The notes under the pieces were generated by a model. It was not told the origin of the DNA. It did no database searches and was given only the letters and a program-made list of their open reading frames with translations. From positions 1-64,000 of the forward strand of contig JAIQZQ010000037.1 of the NCBI GenBank assembly GCA_021777105.1: DNA of 64,000 nucleotides, written 5' to 3'. The position numbers and the translations under genes were made by a program. This stretch comes from Candidatus Anammoxibacter sp. Its GTDB lineage: Bacteria; Planctomycetota; Brocadiia; Brocadiales; Anammoxibacteraceae. Shown in pieces: positions 53,515-62,120 of this stretch. Within the stretch, counting starts at the first letter, position 1; the number at the start of each line of letters is the position of its first letter.

Positions 53515-53582
53515 TCCGAGAATCTAAAAAAAGACCCATACTTGAAAATTGAACGAAATTACTATTCTCGGACAACCTGTTA
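53515..53582. repeat. REP-like repeat G
   Basis: TCCGAGAAT (53515-53523) pairs with ATTCTCGGA (53564-53572). The right part ACTTGAAAATTGAACGAAAT … CTATTCTCGGACA recurs at 59701-59742, at the end of a RAYT-type transposase remnant. Confidence 0.6.
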
Positions 53583-53613
53583 AGGTCTGCCCCTAAAATA
53601 TTTCGTTTCCCGG

Positions 53614-53787
53614 CTAACTTCCGGTCTTGTTAAGGAGTAATTTTGGCCCCGGATTTAGAAAGGAGCTTTTTGAAGCCTGTTCGCGTTTACGTAAGGCTTC
53701 AATAATGCGATTAATGTCATTTTCATTTTCTGCGGCATGTTCTTTACGATGCCGACGGACTTCTTCAACTACAGGATCTTCAATCAT
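53614..53787 (-). CDS. Short conserved protein, antitoxin-like
   Basis: 57 residues from ATG 53787, chosen because GGGAGGA lies about 8 nt upstream. 'MIEDPVVEEVRRHRKEHAAENENDINRIIEALRKRE' matches the widespread ~60-residue 'DPIVEEVR.IRE.HAA' family of unknown role, often near toxin genes. The last ~15 residues look like drifted sequence. No toxin adjoins it. Confidence 0.6.
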   Translation of the reverse strand: MIEDPVVEEVRRHRKEHAAENENDINRIIEALRKREQASKSSFLNPGPKLLLNKTGS

Positions 53788-53890
53788 TTGAGATTCCTCC
53801 CAGTTCTTCTGGTGAACAAAGTTGCGGACACACATATCCGTTCTTTAATTACAAGGTTGTGATAGAATTGTTGTCATGCTTTTAAAAACT

Positions 53891-53940
53891 AGAGGCAGAG
53901 CCTCTAAGGACACCGCGTTACAAGGCAGGAGCCTTGTAAC
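53891..53940. repeat. Twin hairpin repeat H
   Basis: AGAGGC-AGA-GCCTCT (53891-53905) followed by GTTACAAGGC-AGGA-GCCTTGTAAC (53917-53940). The same two-hairpin unit occurs at about 62015-62064 and in part at 19021-19045. Confidence 0.6.
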
Positions 53941-54042
53941 GAGTAAATCTGTGTAATCGGTGAAATCTGTGGTTAATTCGTTTTTTACTTATCCGGTTCA
54001 TCCGGGTTAGGTTTTAATCTGTATAATCCGCGCAATCCGGCT

Positions 54043-54276
54043 TTAGGGTTGGCACTTGCCGTAAACCCAATCCGCAAACATTTGTTTCTGTTCTGCGCTG
54101 AGTTGATTGTCCCACGGCTGTGGCGGCATACTTCCACTTTGAATCTGATAGTTAATATCAGCGGCATTTGCCTTTACCGTTTCGTAAAGGGTCATGTCAA
54201 ACCTCCACATCATTTGTCCCATGTATTGTTGCAGAATCGGTTTAATATCGTTTTCAAATGATACCGGTGTACTCAT
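54043..54276 (-). CDS. Heme-less cytochrome c-like small protein
   Basis: 77 residues, no signal peptide. 'VSFENDIKPILQQY' is the usual opening of small cytochrome c domains, and 'SGSMPPQPWDNQLSAEQKQMFADWV' their C-terminal part with the axial-Met region, but the CxxCH heme site is missing. It aligns along its whole length with residues 492-568 of the YLDLP protein at 36976. GAAAGGAGCAAC is the ribosome binding site. Last gene of the minus-strand operon at 54-58.6 kb. Confidence 0.7.
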   Translation of the reverse strand: MSTPVSFENDIKPILQQYMGQMMWRFDMTLYETVKANAADINYQIQSGSMPPQPWDNQLSAEQKQMFADWVYGKCQP

Positions 54277-54315
54277 AATGTTGCTCCTTTCGCAATAGTT
54301 TTCAGAATAAAGAAT

Positions 54316-54867
54316 TTATAAGAGCGCCAATCCCTCGTCTCCCGCAAGCATAAAGCCGGCAAGAAAAATCAGGTAAACTCCGCTTAAGGCTTCCACCTTT
54401 CCGGGTATCCACTTTCGTACCCATCCGCCGAGAAACATCCCGATAAAACACATTGAGCCGCTAACAAGCCCAATGCAAATAGCAGATACGGTTACCGGAT
54501 ATCCATTGGCTCCAAGACCAACCCCGGCAAAAAGGTTGTCTATACTTAATGCAAATGGCAGGGCAAAAAGGGCAAAATTCCCGTTTACCGCCTCGTCTGT
54601 ATCCTGCTCACGTATTACCTGATAGAGAATCGTCAGTCCGCACAGAAAAAGCACTGCCGGGCCAATATAGCCGGCATATTCCCCCAGTCTTGTATGTATC
54701 TGAAACCCAAGCAAAAGACCGGCAAAAGGCATTGCCGCCTCCCAAAGACTGAACTGTCCCGCCAAAAACCACTTTCGGGAACTGTTAACTCCCGAAAGTC
54801 CTATAGCAGCGGCTACGTGCAGGTTGTCCAGGCCGGCGAGAAAAGCAAAAAGAAGAATTGTCTCCAT
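54316..54867 (-). CDS. MntP-like (DUF204) membrane exporter
   Basis: 183 residues, six helices in two inverted halves. Each half carries an Asp-Asn motif ('AGLDNLHVAAAIGL' and 'LSIDNLFAGVGLG'), the place of the Asp residues in manganese exporter MntP. Substrate may be Mn or another divalent ion. Starts 9 nt after the PQQ propeller gene. A metal exporter inside a redox operon hints at a metal-dependent partner. Confidence 0.75.
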   Translation of the reverse strand: METILLFAFLAGLDNLHVAAAIGLSGVNSSRKWFLAGQFSLWEAAMPFAGLLLGFQIHTRLGEYAGYIGPAVLFLCGLTILYQVIREQDTDEAVNGNFALFALPFALSIDNLFAGVGLGANGYPVTVSAICIGLVSGSMCFIGMFLGGWVRKWIPGKVEALSGVYLIFLAGFMLAGDEGLALL

Positions 54868-54876
54868 AGCATTCCC

Positions 54877-56646
54877 CTATCCTTCCGCCAACTTGTAAAT
54901 CCTGAGAATGCCGCCACGCCCCTCATATTTCTGCTTTGGATCCTGCAAGTTTCCGGCAATTAAAGCGCCGACAACAACATAATTGCCCCAGATGGCCGGT
55001 CCCATGCAATATCCATAGCCTCCGGTCATTCCGCCGGTAGACGATCCGAGATACTGGTCTTGCCAAAGGGGCTTTCCGTCTTTAACGTCAAAGGCGTAGA
55101 GAGCTACGTAACTGGTGGAGCAAAAAACCACATCGTTTACAACCGCCGGATAGCTTAAAGCCGACTCCGCCGCTTTTGTGTACATCGGCGGTTTACAGTT
55201 TTTGTAGAGTTTTGGATCGCCGTCATCCAAAGGCCAGGCATCATTCAGGTTCTCAGCTCTAATTGCGCGCATAAAAGGGGTAGTCGGTGTGTCAATGCCC
55301 GGAGAGTTGTGATAATTATTCCCGCCCAATCCTACAAAAAGAGTCGTCGCATCTTCTCCATCAGGAAGTTGATAGTTATAAACCGCCGCGGTGCTGTATG
55401 AACCGAAGAGATTCTCTCCCCAGACATTATTGGACTCCTCGTTGGTAAGGTCTGGAGTCATAGAAGGATTCGACCATGGTATATGAATATCAACGGTAGG
55501 GATTTGATCCCCGTTATTCATATACGGCAAGAGCTGGCGGCAACTGAGGATCTGTAAGTTTCCCGCGTCAACAATCATATAACTGCCGTTTTTACAAGCA
55601 ATGCCGACTACCAGAGTGTCGGCATATTCAAAAATAGTCGGCGATCCTCCTATATCAACATCCATATCACTTCGCCGATAACTACTATCGGCCGGCATTT
55701 GGATAAATCCCATATGCTTGCCCGTTGTTGCGTCGAGAGAGATAATGCCGTTTGAAAAACCCGCTGAAGGCAGAGATGAATCCGGCACCGGGTTGCCCGT
55801 AGAACAATAAAGTCTTCCGGAATTGGACGACGGCTCCCCATAAGCGATGCTTGACCAGATGGCGCAGCCTTTGACAATTGTTTCCCCTTCATAAGCGGTA
55901 AATGCCGGGAATAGCTCCCTGTTTGGAAAAGCGTCGGCGGGAATCATGTTGACGGTGTTTCCTTTTCCCGCGTCAAATTGACTCGTGCAGTAAAGCCAGA
56001 CGACATTTCCCGTTTGAGCGTTCAGACAATAAACATATCCATACAAATCCGCATTTTCTCCTTCTCCAAATCCGAGATAAACATTGTCTCCAATTACAAC
56101 GGGAGACGACCATCCCGCCGCCGGCGGCGGTTGACGGCTTGGATTATTCCCTACGTTCGCCGAGTTATCCACCGGCTGATTATGCGCAGGGTCTTGATAC
56201 CTGAGATTTGTAACCCATTCCAGGTCAAGAGTGTCTGCATTTAAACAGTAAACCTTCCCGTCAAAAGCGCTGAAAAAGACCCTGCCGTTAATAACCGCCG
56301 GAGTGCAGCCCATACCGAAAAAGCCGTGGCTGTCACCTTCCGCAATCTTTGTGTCCCAATTAAATTCAGCGGCAATTGCGCCCGTTTCAATATTAATCTT
56401 GAAGAATTTCCCTCCATTTGAAGCCTCGGCCGAATCGCTGTTTGCTGTTCCAACATATACATAGCCGTCAACAATTGCCGGGGTGGAAAGCACCGCCCCT
56501 CCCAGTAGCACGTCATGATACCCCTCGCCGAGTTTGTTGACATTAGCGCTGTTTATATTGCTTTCCGAGCTGTTAGTTGCCGCGTTTCCCGTATGTTGTG
56601 GATCTCCGTGAAACATCCACCAGTTTTTTGGTTTAATTGCCGTCAT
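54877..56646 (-). CDS. PQQ-binding-like beta-propeller protein without signal peptide
   Basis: 589 residues, the size of quinoprotein alcohol dehydrogenases. Blades such as 'VYCLNADTLDLEWV', 'VYCLNAQTGNVVWLY', 'IISLDATTGKHMGF' and 'LYAFDVKDGKPLWQ'. It begins 'MTAIKPKNWWMFHGDPQHTGNAA', with no export signal, unlike the propeller at 47064; its upstream neighbour ends 13 nt away, leaving no room for one. Whether it binds PQQ or catalyses oxidation is not visible. Confidence 0.83.
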   Translation of the reverse strand: MTAIKPKNWWMFHGDPQHTGNAATNSSESNINSANVNKLGEGYHDVLLGGAVLSTPAIVDGYVYVGTANSDSAEASNGGKFFKINIETGAIAAEFNWDTKIAEGDSHGFFGMGCTPAVINGRVFFSAFDGKVYCLNADTLDLEWVTNLRYQDPAHNQPVDNSANVGNNPSRQPPPAAGWSSPVVIGDNVYLGFGEGENADLYGYVYCLNAQTGNVVWLYCTSQFDAGKGNTVNMIPADAFPNRELFPAFTAYEGETIVKGCAIWSSIAYGEPSSNSGRLYCSTGNPVPDSSLPSAGFSNGIISLDATTGKHMGFIQMPADSSYRRSDMDVDIGGSPTIFEYADTLVVGIACKNGSYMIVDAGNLQILSCRQLLPYMNNGDQIPTVDIHIPWSNPSMTPDLTNEESNNVWGENLFGSYSTAAVYNYQLPDGEDATTLFVGLGGNNYHNSPGIDTPTTPFMRAIRAENLNDAWPLDDGDPKLYKNCKPPMYTKAAESALSYPAVVNDVVFCSTSYVALYAFDVKDGKPLWQDQYLGSSTGGMTGGYGYCMGPAIWGNYVVVGALIAGNLQDPKQKYEGRGGILRIYKLAEG

Positions 56647-56659
56647 CGTATCACTCCTT

Positions 56660-58078
56660 TTAATGTGAACCTGTTTTTAATAACCAACTGTAATCAGTAT
56701 TTGCTGCTTCGTAGTGGCATTTCATACAACTGTTTCCAATGTTTCCTGAAGCATCCTCATTCGACTGGAGGTAGCTTTCCATAACAGGGTTAACCGCTCC
56801 ATCAGGAGGATACGCGCCGCCTGAATCCCTTGGATAAATTCCGCCCGCTTCGATAGTTTTGAATTTGTCAGGAGTAAACGGGTATTGAGTAATGAGCACT
56901 TCGTAGTTTTCCCAGACCGTGCCCTCTAAAAGATTCCGGTATACCTTGTTCATTGCCTGGGTTGAATCCGGCGTAGGGTTAAGTTGCGTTATTTGGACTG
57001 GGATACGGTCTTTTTTAGGGACAAGGGGCGATTTTGGCGGGTCTACTTTTTGTCGTGGTTTGTTTGCCCAGCCTTTTGGCGTCTTCGGTTCATCAGTTCC
57101 GTTGTTAAATGAAGGCGTTACGCCTTTTGGGGCGCCGTGTCCGACTTTTACATTGTCAACCTGAGCGACCGTCGCCCAGATCCACTGTGGGTACTCTTTG
57201 AGTTTAACGGTAATGTGAAAGCCGACAAGGCCCATTGGCTTTACTGAACATTGCCAGCCGTTTTTTTCGTCCCATTTATCGGTAATGTAAGCATCTATAA
57301 TGTAGTATCGTTTTTTAATATCATCGTTTTTCATCTCTGCTTCGGTCATAACCCGCCATGTTCCCTTAACCATAATGGATGTCATGGATTCAGGGTCGCC
57401 TGGTCTTCCCGGAGGCATATTTACAATAGTTCCATCGCCTGGATCAGGAAGGTTTTTCATCAAATACAGCCACGAGGATGGGTTCTTATCTTCCCCCCGG
57501 ATGAAATTGTATTGAACGTCGTTAAATCGCACTTCGGAATATGTGTAATAACCGTTCTGGTCGATGAGTGGAACCGACATTGCCTGATTAATTACATTCA
57601 GGGTATTTTGAGGTTCTCCGTTTTTTGCGTTGTCGCATTTACAAAGCTGAGCGGAAGGGGGGACTTCGTAAGAATCCCATGGGGTTGGGCGGTCATTGCC
57701 TGTTCCCAGCAATTCGAAATATTCCTTGTACTGCCGCCAGACAAGCGGATAACCGTTTCCGGCTTTCATGAAAATTTCAGGCTTATTTGGCCCATTAGCC
57801 GCGCCCCTTTGTGTGAGATTCGCAGGCCAACTAAAAGCAATAAACGATTGCCAGGTGTAATAGTCAAAGAAAGGACGCGCTTGTTCCGCTGTTAATCCTT
57901 CAGTGTAATCAATGGTAAAAGGAATATTGCCGCTAAGTTTCGGGGCCGGCAGTCCGGCTGGAAACCCGGCGGGCCAGGGTGACTGTGCCGTGCCGGTCCC
58001 GCTGCAATTTCCGGTGACGGTAAATAAAAGGCTTAAGGCAAAAACCGCCACCCCAACCATAACGTTTTTAAATCTCAT
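56660..58078 (-). CDS. Exported cytochrome c-like protein of the 'WQSFIA' family (paralog B)
   Basis: 472 residues with signal peptide ('VAVFALSLLFTVTGNCSG'). Shares with paralog A at 35376: 'FDYYTWQSFIAFSWPAN', 'VPLIDQNGYYTYSEVRFN', 'RYYIIDAYI', 'MGLVGFHI', 'QWIWATVAQVDNVKVGHGAPKG' and one C-terminal heme site CMKCH (Cys451-His455). Additional 'LCKCDN' cysteines may add a disulfide. Predicted periplasmic redox protein. In an operon with a PQQ propeller, MntP-like exporter and heme-less cytochrome-like protein. Confidence 0.82.
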   Translation of the reverse strand: MRFKNVMVGVAVFALSLLFTVTGNCSGTGTAQSPWPAGFPAGLPAPKLSGNIPFTIDYTEGLTAEQARPFFDYYTWQSFIAFSWPANLTQRGAANGPNKPEIFMKAGNGYPLVWRQYKEYFELLGTGNDRPTPWDSYEVPPSAQLCKCDNAKNGEPQNTLNVINQAMSVPLIDQNGYYTYSEVRFNDVQYNFIRGEDKNPSSWLYLMKNLPDPGDGTIVNMPPGRPGDPESMTSIMVKGTWRVMTEAEMKNDDIKKRYYIIDAYITDKWDEKNGWQCSVKPMGLVGFHITVKLKEYPQWIWATVAQVDNVKVGHGAPKGVTPSFNNGTDEPKTPKGWANKPRQKVDPPKSPLVPKKDRIPVQITQLNPTPDSTQAMNKVYRNLLEGTVWENYEVLITQYPFTPDKFKTIEAGGIYPRDSGGAYPPDGAVNPVMESYLQSNEDASGNIGNSCMKCHYEAANTDYSWLLKTGSH

Positions 58079-58149
58079 ACGTCCCTCCCGTAAATAATAA
58101 AAAAAGATTTATGAATAAAGCAAAAAGAATAGTGATGTGAAAAAACAGG

Positions 58150-58584
58150 TTATGAAACACGCTCAAGTATCCGAATATATGTGGTCTGATCGCCAATAAT
58201 GAGCTGATTGTCTTTAATTTCGCAGGGTCGTGGCTGATCAGTTCCAACTTGATTTGGATCCAATGCGCCTTCAACATGGCAGGTAATGGTTCTGCCGTCT
58301 TCACTTAGGGTGTAAGTTCCGTAATAGTTAATGTAATTCTTAAAAATTTCTAAAGCCTCTTCAGCGGTTGGATAATCACTCTTATATTTTGGTTGAGGAG
58401 GTGTTGTCATAATTTGCACTGAAGTGAACCCGTTTACGTCATACATGAAATAGCCGGAAAGCGTTCCGGGTTTTCCGAAAGTAGGAGTCCATTTACCACT
58501 TTCCGTATCCAGATCTCTTGCCTCAATAAGCTTCCATGTGCCGACAATCCGCCGTTGTAAACTGTTTTTACATCCTTCTGACAT
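58150..58584 (-). CDS. Lipocalin-like domain protein
   Basis: 144 residues, no signal peptide. 'RRIVGTWKLIEARDLDTESGKWTPTFGKPGTLSGYFMYDVNGFTSVQI', 'GTYTLSEDGRTITCHVEG' and a closing 'IIGDQTTYIRILERV' match the lipocalin-like family (PF13924), a small ligand-binding barrel. First gene of the minus-strand operon; AGAGGAGAAAA upstream. Ligand unknown; context suggests a hydrophobic or quinone-like compound, which is speculation. Confidence 0.8.
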   Translation of the reverse strand: MSEGCKNSLQRRIVGTWKLIEARDLDTESGKWTPTFGKPGTLSGYFMYDVNGFTSVQIMTTPPQPKYKSDYPTAEEALEIFKNYINYYGTYTLSEDGRTITCHVEGALDPNQVGTDQPRPCEIKDNQLIIGDQTTYIRILERVS

Positions 58585-59433
58585 TATTTTTCTCCTCTAT
58601 AATAAGATGAATGAATATTTTATTAGTAAATCGTTAAAAGCAAGCAGCTTTTAAAGCCTCCTTTTGTAACGGGAGATACAATAAATACTGAAGACGGATA
58701 CCATTCTTACTTGAAAACGGTTTGTAAATTAAATCATATTAATTTTATAGTAAATATTAAAACGTGGTTTACCTTTTTAAATTAAACAAAAAAATGACTA
58801 ATAAGATTTAGATAATAGCAATTAGCCAATTGAATATCAATAATTTAATATAATTATATATCAACCGTATCTCTAGATTTAAGCGTTACAGTTAAGCTTT
58901 AATTAATTTTTTATCTATAACGCCTTAACCCCTTTAAACATGCGCATATTACATGTTTAACCACTTTTAAGCGATAATTATTACACCATGTGATCCAATA
59001 GGCTATGTCATTTATAAAGTATATTTATCAAAATACTAGAGAAATGCGGCAATATAGAGACGGCCATATTGTATTATTACTCTTAGTACCTGTATAAAAC
59101 AATATATGGTATGCAACATAGTAAGACTCAGGTCTTATATTCAGTTTTACCAAAACCATTAAACTTAACTTATAATCAAGTTTAAATATGTTTTGCTATC
59201 CATAATGTCGATAAATATAATAACTAGAAATAAATTATTAGAGCGGAAGCCTACATATAGCCAAACAATCAGGTTTTCGAAAAATTATATTCGCGTATGT
59301 TATATTCAAATGCCGGCAAATAAAACCCTAAGGATTATATTCCGTCAAGCCCGGCTTTACGGAGTTTAGCCTTTAGCCTTTTATTTATTCGGAAACCTCA
59401 AGAACCTAATTTTCTTGGGTATATTTAGGCGCT
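58585..59433. other. Long AT-rich intergenic region
   Basis: About 850 bp with no gene, no strong hairpin and no match to the repeat families. It must contain the promoter of the minus-strand redox operon, but none could be assigned with confidence. Confidence 0.5.
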
Positions 59434-59754
59434 TTACCCGTTTATTCCGCTGTTGGCCAAATATCTCGTTTTGTATCTAAACTTATCAACATCAGTTAAT
59501 TCATATTCAACTATAACGCTTTTAAGCCTGTCTCCCCAAAAATATCCTTTCCTTTCAGGACGTTTATGGTAAAAACATGTTAACCGCTGCTTTATCTCCC
59601 GCATATATATAGGCAAGTTGGCTTGGGGGTGGCAAATCTTTACAAGCTGCCCGAGAATGTAAAATCGTGATTTTATTTTGTTGGTACCAAAGGGCTTACG
59701 ACTTGAAAATTGAACGAAATTGCTATTCTCGGACATCCTGTTTATTGTTGACAT
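59434..59754 (-). pseudogene. RAYT/IS200-like (Y1) transposase remnant
   Basis: The translation contains 'LPIYMREIKQRLTCFYHKRPERKGYFWGDRLKSVIVE', characteristic of the end of REP-associated tyrosine transposases ('MR.IK.RY..YYN.R..R.GHFW..RFKS'). The catalytic HUH segment that should precede it is missing and the reading frame begins inside repeat G. An inactive remnant beside its probable REP sequence. Confidence 0.6.
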
Positions 59755-59890
59755 AGATATTTATTCGTTTGAAGGCTGTTTACAAGATTGGGGCGGCTTT
59801 ATGCGTTGCATGTTATTGACTATTTTGTTTATTTTCATTTTTTTTAAGCTCCATAGGTTTCACCTATCTTTTTATACTTTAAACCTGTAA

Positions 59891-61945
59891 CTACTCGCTT
59901 TTTCTAACCAAAAGCAATAGTTGTTCTGCTGAGCCTTGTCTCTTTTCCGGCCGGCTGATGTTTGGCAGGGTGATTGTGTACTCATAGGTGTTTGCCGGTT
60001 TTTTTAGGATAACGTTGTCGCCTTTATTAAGTGTGATCTTTTTGCTCCACCAATTTTTAGAATCTTCTATGGGGAACCTTTTAAGAGTTTCAGCGGAAAG
60101 CATTGACGCTGAGGCACCTCCGAATGTTTGGCCTGACATGGAGACTTGTATTTGGCGGGGGCTTTCGCTGGTATTAGTGACTGTTATATCAATCAGGTCT
60201 TTTTTTCGCACAGATCTGAATTTGTGCCAATTGATATCAGTTTTAATATTAGCTATATCAATGTTCTCTATCCATTTTTTACCGGCGCTTGCTCTCTCAA
60301 CCAGATCATTTGACACAATGGATAACTGCTGCGATAATTCATCTACATTGTGTCTGGTTAACTTGGCGTTTTTAACAACAACCTGACCGTCGGCTATTAC
60401 CGTCTTCACTGTGCGGATGTTGGCGCTGTATACAAGGAGTGGGATAAGATTGTTTATTTGGTCATTGCGGACAAGGGGGGAAAGGCCCAGTCGTTTTTTT
60501 GACAGCAATGTTATGTCCGCTTCCTTGCCGGCCTTTATTGAGCCAATTTCGTCCTCTTTCCCTAGCGCTTTGGCGCCGTTTATAGTCGCGGCTTTTATGA
60601 CAAACCAGGAGTCCATATTGTTTGCCACATAGGTTGCGTCTAGATAGCTTAGTTTCTGCAAATTAAACGCTGAGCGCATAGCGCGAAAAAAGTCAATGCC
60701 GTCGTTGCTGGCCGCGCCGTCGGTGCCTATTGAGACGGTAACGTTATTCGCTTTATATTCCAGAATAGGGGCGATGCCTGATGAAAGATACATATTGGAG
60801 CCGGGGTTATGGGAAATCGAGACGTCTTTTTCATTATACAATTTGATGTCTTTGCTGTTTTGCCAAACGCTATGGATGGAAAGGTACTTATTAATCAAGT
60901 TGAAGGCCCCCAGGTAATCAAGGATCGGGCCTTGAGAAATGCTGGTTCGTTCGATCCACGGTTTTAGCTCATCAATCTCTTCTTTTGTTAATTTGTCTTT
61001 ATTTTCCGGATCATTCATTATCTGTTTGGCCAGCCGCCTGATCCATCTAACGCCGTCTACATTGCTGGGTTTGCCGGGTTTTAGGGTTTCGTTTAGAAAT
61101 GCTTTGTCGTTATCCGCCAATTGTTGGCCGTATCTATCCAAATAACCAGCCAGCCTCTCATAAACATCGCGTTGCTCCTGCACGTTTTCCATTGTATGTT
61201 CAGAGATGCCCATATTAAGTTTTTCAGCTATCTTAATGCCGTCATAAATAGCCGGAAGCCCGAAAAACGAGAGAGGGCCCTGGCCCATCCAAATATCAAA
61301 ATTTTTATATCTCTTGTTTAGCAAAGGTATCTCTTCACTCTTTATTTTAGAAGGAAGAAACGCGGCGGGATTCCACCAAATGACAACTCCGCCTAATCCT
61401 GCGTCGGTTAATGCCTTGCATGTGGCATCTAAAGAGAACTCGCTATAGTTGACGGACGCAAAGTCAGATACTGTTGTGATGCCTGACAACAGGGCCTGCG
61501 AGGCTGCCGCAAAGGTGGCGGTATATAGTTCGTCTTCCGTAAAATAATGGGCGTATTTATATATGCGCACCCATTGTTGTAGATTGCCGTTGGGATAAAA
61601 CCCTTTTGCAATATGTTGCCACAAGTGAGTGTGGGTATTTATAAAGCCGGGCAATGCAATAAGGGAGCTCCCATCAATTACCTCTTTTGCGTCAATGGGT
61701 GTAGGCTGCATAATGCCGGCATATTTAATCTTGCCGGCGGTCATTACTATCTGACCGTGTTCAATTATTTTTGTATTATCTACATCAACAATATCGACAT
61801 TGTTAATAACAATGTCATCCATGGCAACGCCGGTATTAACGATAAAAATTAATAAAATAAATAGCGCGAAACCTGAGTTAAGCAGAAGGCTCTTTCTGAT
61901 CCTATTCATTGTTATCCTCGCAGATGATAATGTTGACTTATACAT
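59891..61945 (-). CDS. Exported amidohydrolase (ATZ/TRZ-like, deaminase or chlorohydrolase type)
   Basis: About 684 residues. ATG 61945 is preferred since AAAGGAG lies just upstream. Signal/anchor helix ('SGFALFILLIFIVNTGVAM'), then a metal-dependent TIM barrel: 'NTHTHLWQH', 'ISEHTMENVQE', 'SIHSVWQNS' and 'VSIGTDGAASNDGID' hold His, His, His and Asp ligands. The family hydrolyses amino or chloro groups on rings. An additional ~120-residue C-terminal beta region ('RQIQVSMSGQTFGGASASM') is unusual; most relatives are ~450 residues and cytosolic. Substrate unknown. Confidence 0.85.
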   Translation of the reverse strand: MYKSTLSSARITMNRIRKSLLLNSGFALFILLIFIVNTGVAMDDIVINNVDIVDVDNTKIIEHGQIVMTAGKIKYAGIMQPTPIDAKEVIDGSSLIALPGFINTHTHLWQHIAKGFYPNGNLQQWVRIYKYAHYFTEDELYTATFAAASQALLSGITTVSDFASVNYSEFSLDATCKALTDAGLGGVVIWWNPAAFLPSKIKSEEIPLLNKRYKNFDIWMGQGPLSFFGLPAIYDGIKIAEKLNMGISEHTMENVQEQRDVYERLAGYLDRYGQQLADNDKAFLNETLKPGKPSNVDGVRWIRRLAKQIMNDPENKDKLTKEEIDELKPWIERTSISQGPILDYLGAFNLINKYLSIHSVWQNSKDIKLYNEKDVSISHNPGSNMYLSSGIAPILEYKANNVTVSIGTDGAASNDGIDFFRAMRSAFNLQKLSYLDATYVANNMDSWFVIKAATINGAKALGKEDEIGSIKAGKEADITLLSKKRLGLSPLVRNDQINNLIPLLVYSANIRTVKTVIADGQVVVKNAKLTRHNVDELSQQLSIVSNDLVERASAGKKWIENIDIANIKTDINWHKFRSVRKKDLIDITVTNTSESPRQIQVSMSGQTFGGASASMLSAETLKRFPIEDSKNWWSKKITLNKGDNVILKKPANTYEYTITLPNISRPEKRQGSAEQLLLLVRKSE

Positions 61946-62014
61946 TTTATCTCCTTTTAATATCACTACATTTTAATTGAAGAGAATAATACATCAGGCT
62001 TTATGGCCTGAGAT

Positions 62015-62064
62015 AAGAGGCGAGCCTCCAGGGACAGTGTGTTACAAGGCAGGAGCCTTGTAAC
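62015..62064. repeat. Twin hairpin repeat H, second copy
   Basis: AGAGGCGAGCCTC followed by GTTACAAGGCAGGAGCCTTG TAAC (62041-62064); matches 53891-53940. Sits between the two amidohydrolase genes. Confidence 0.6.
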
Positions 62065-62120
62065 GAAATTGAGCTTTTTGTTGATTTATTCTGGAATCAA
62101 TTTAAACGCATAACCATTAA

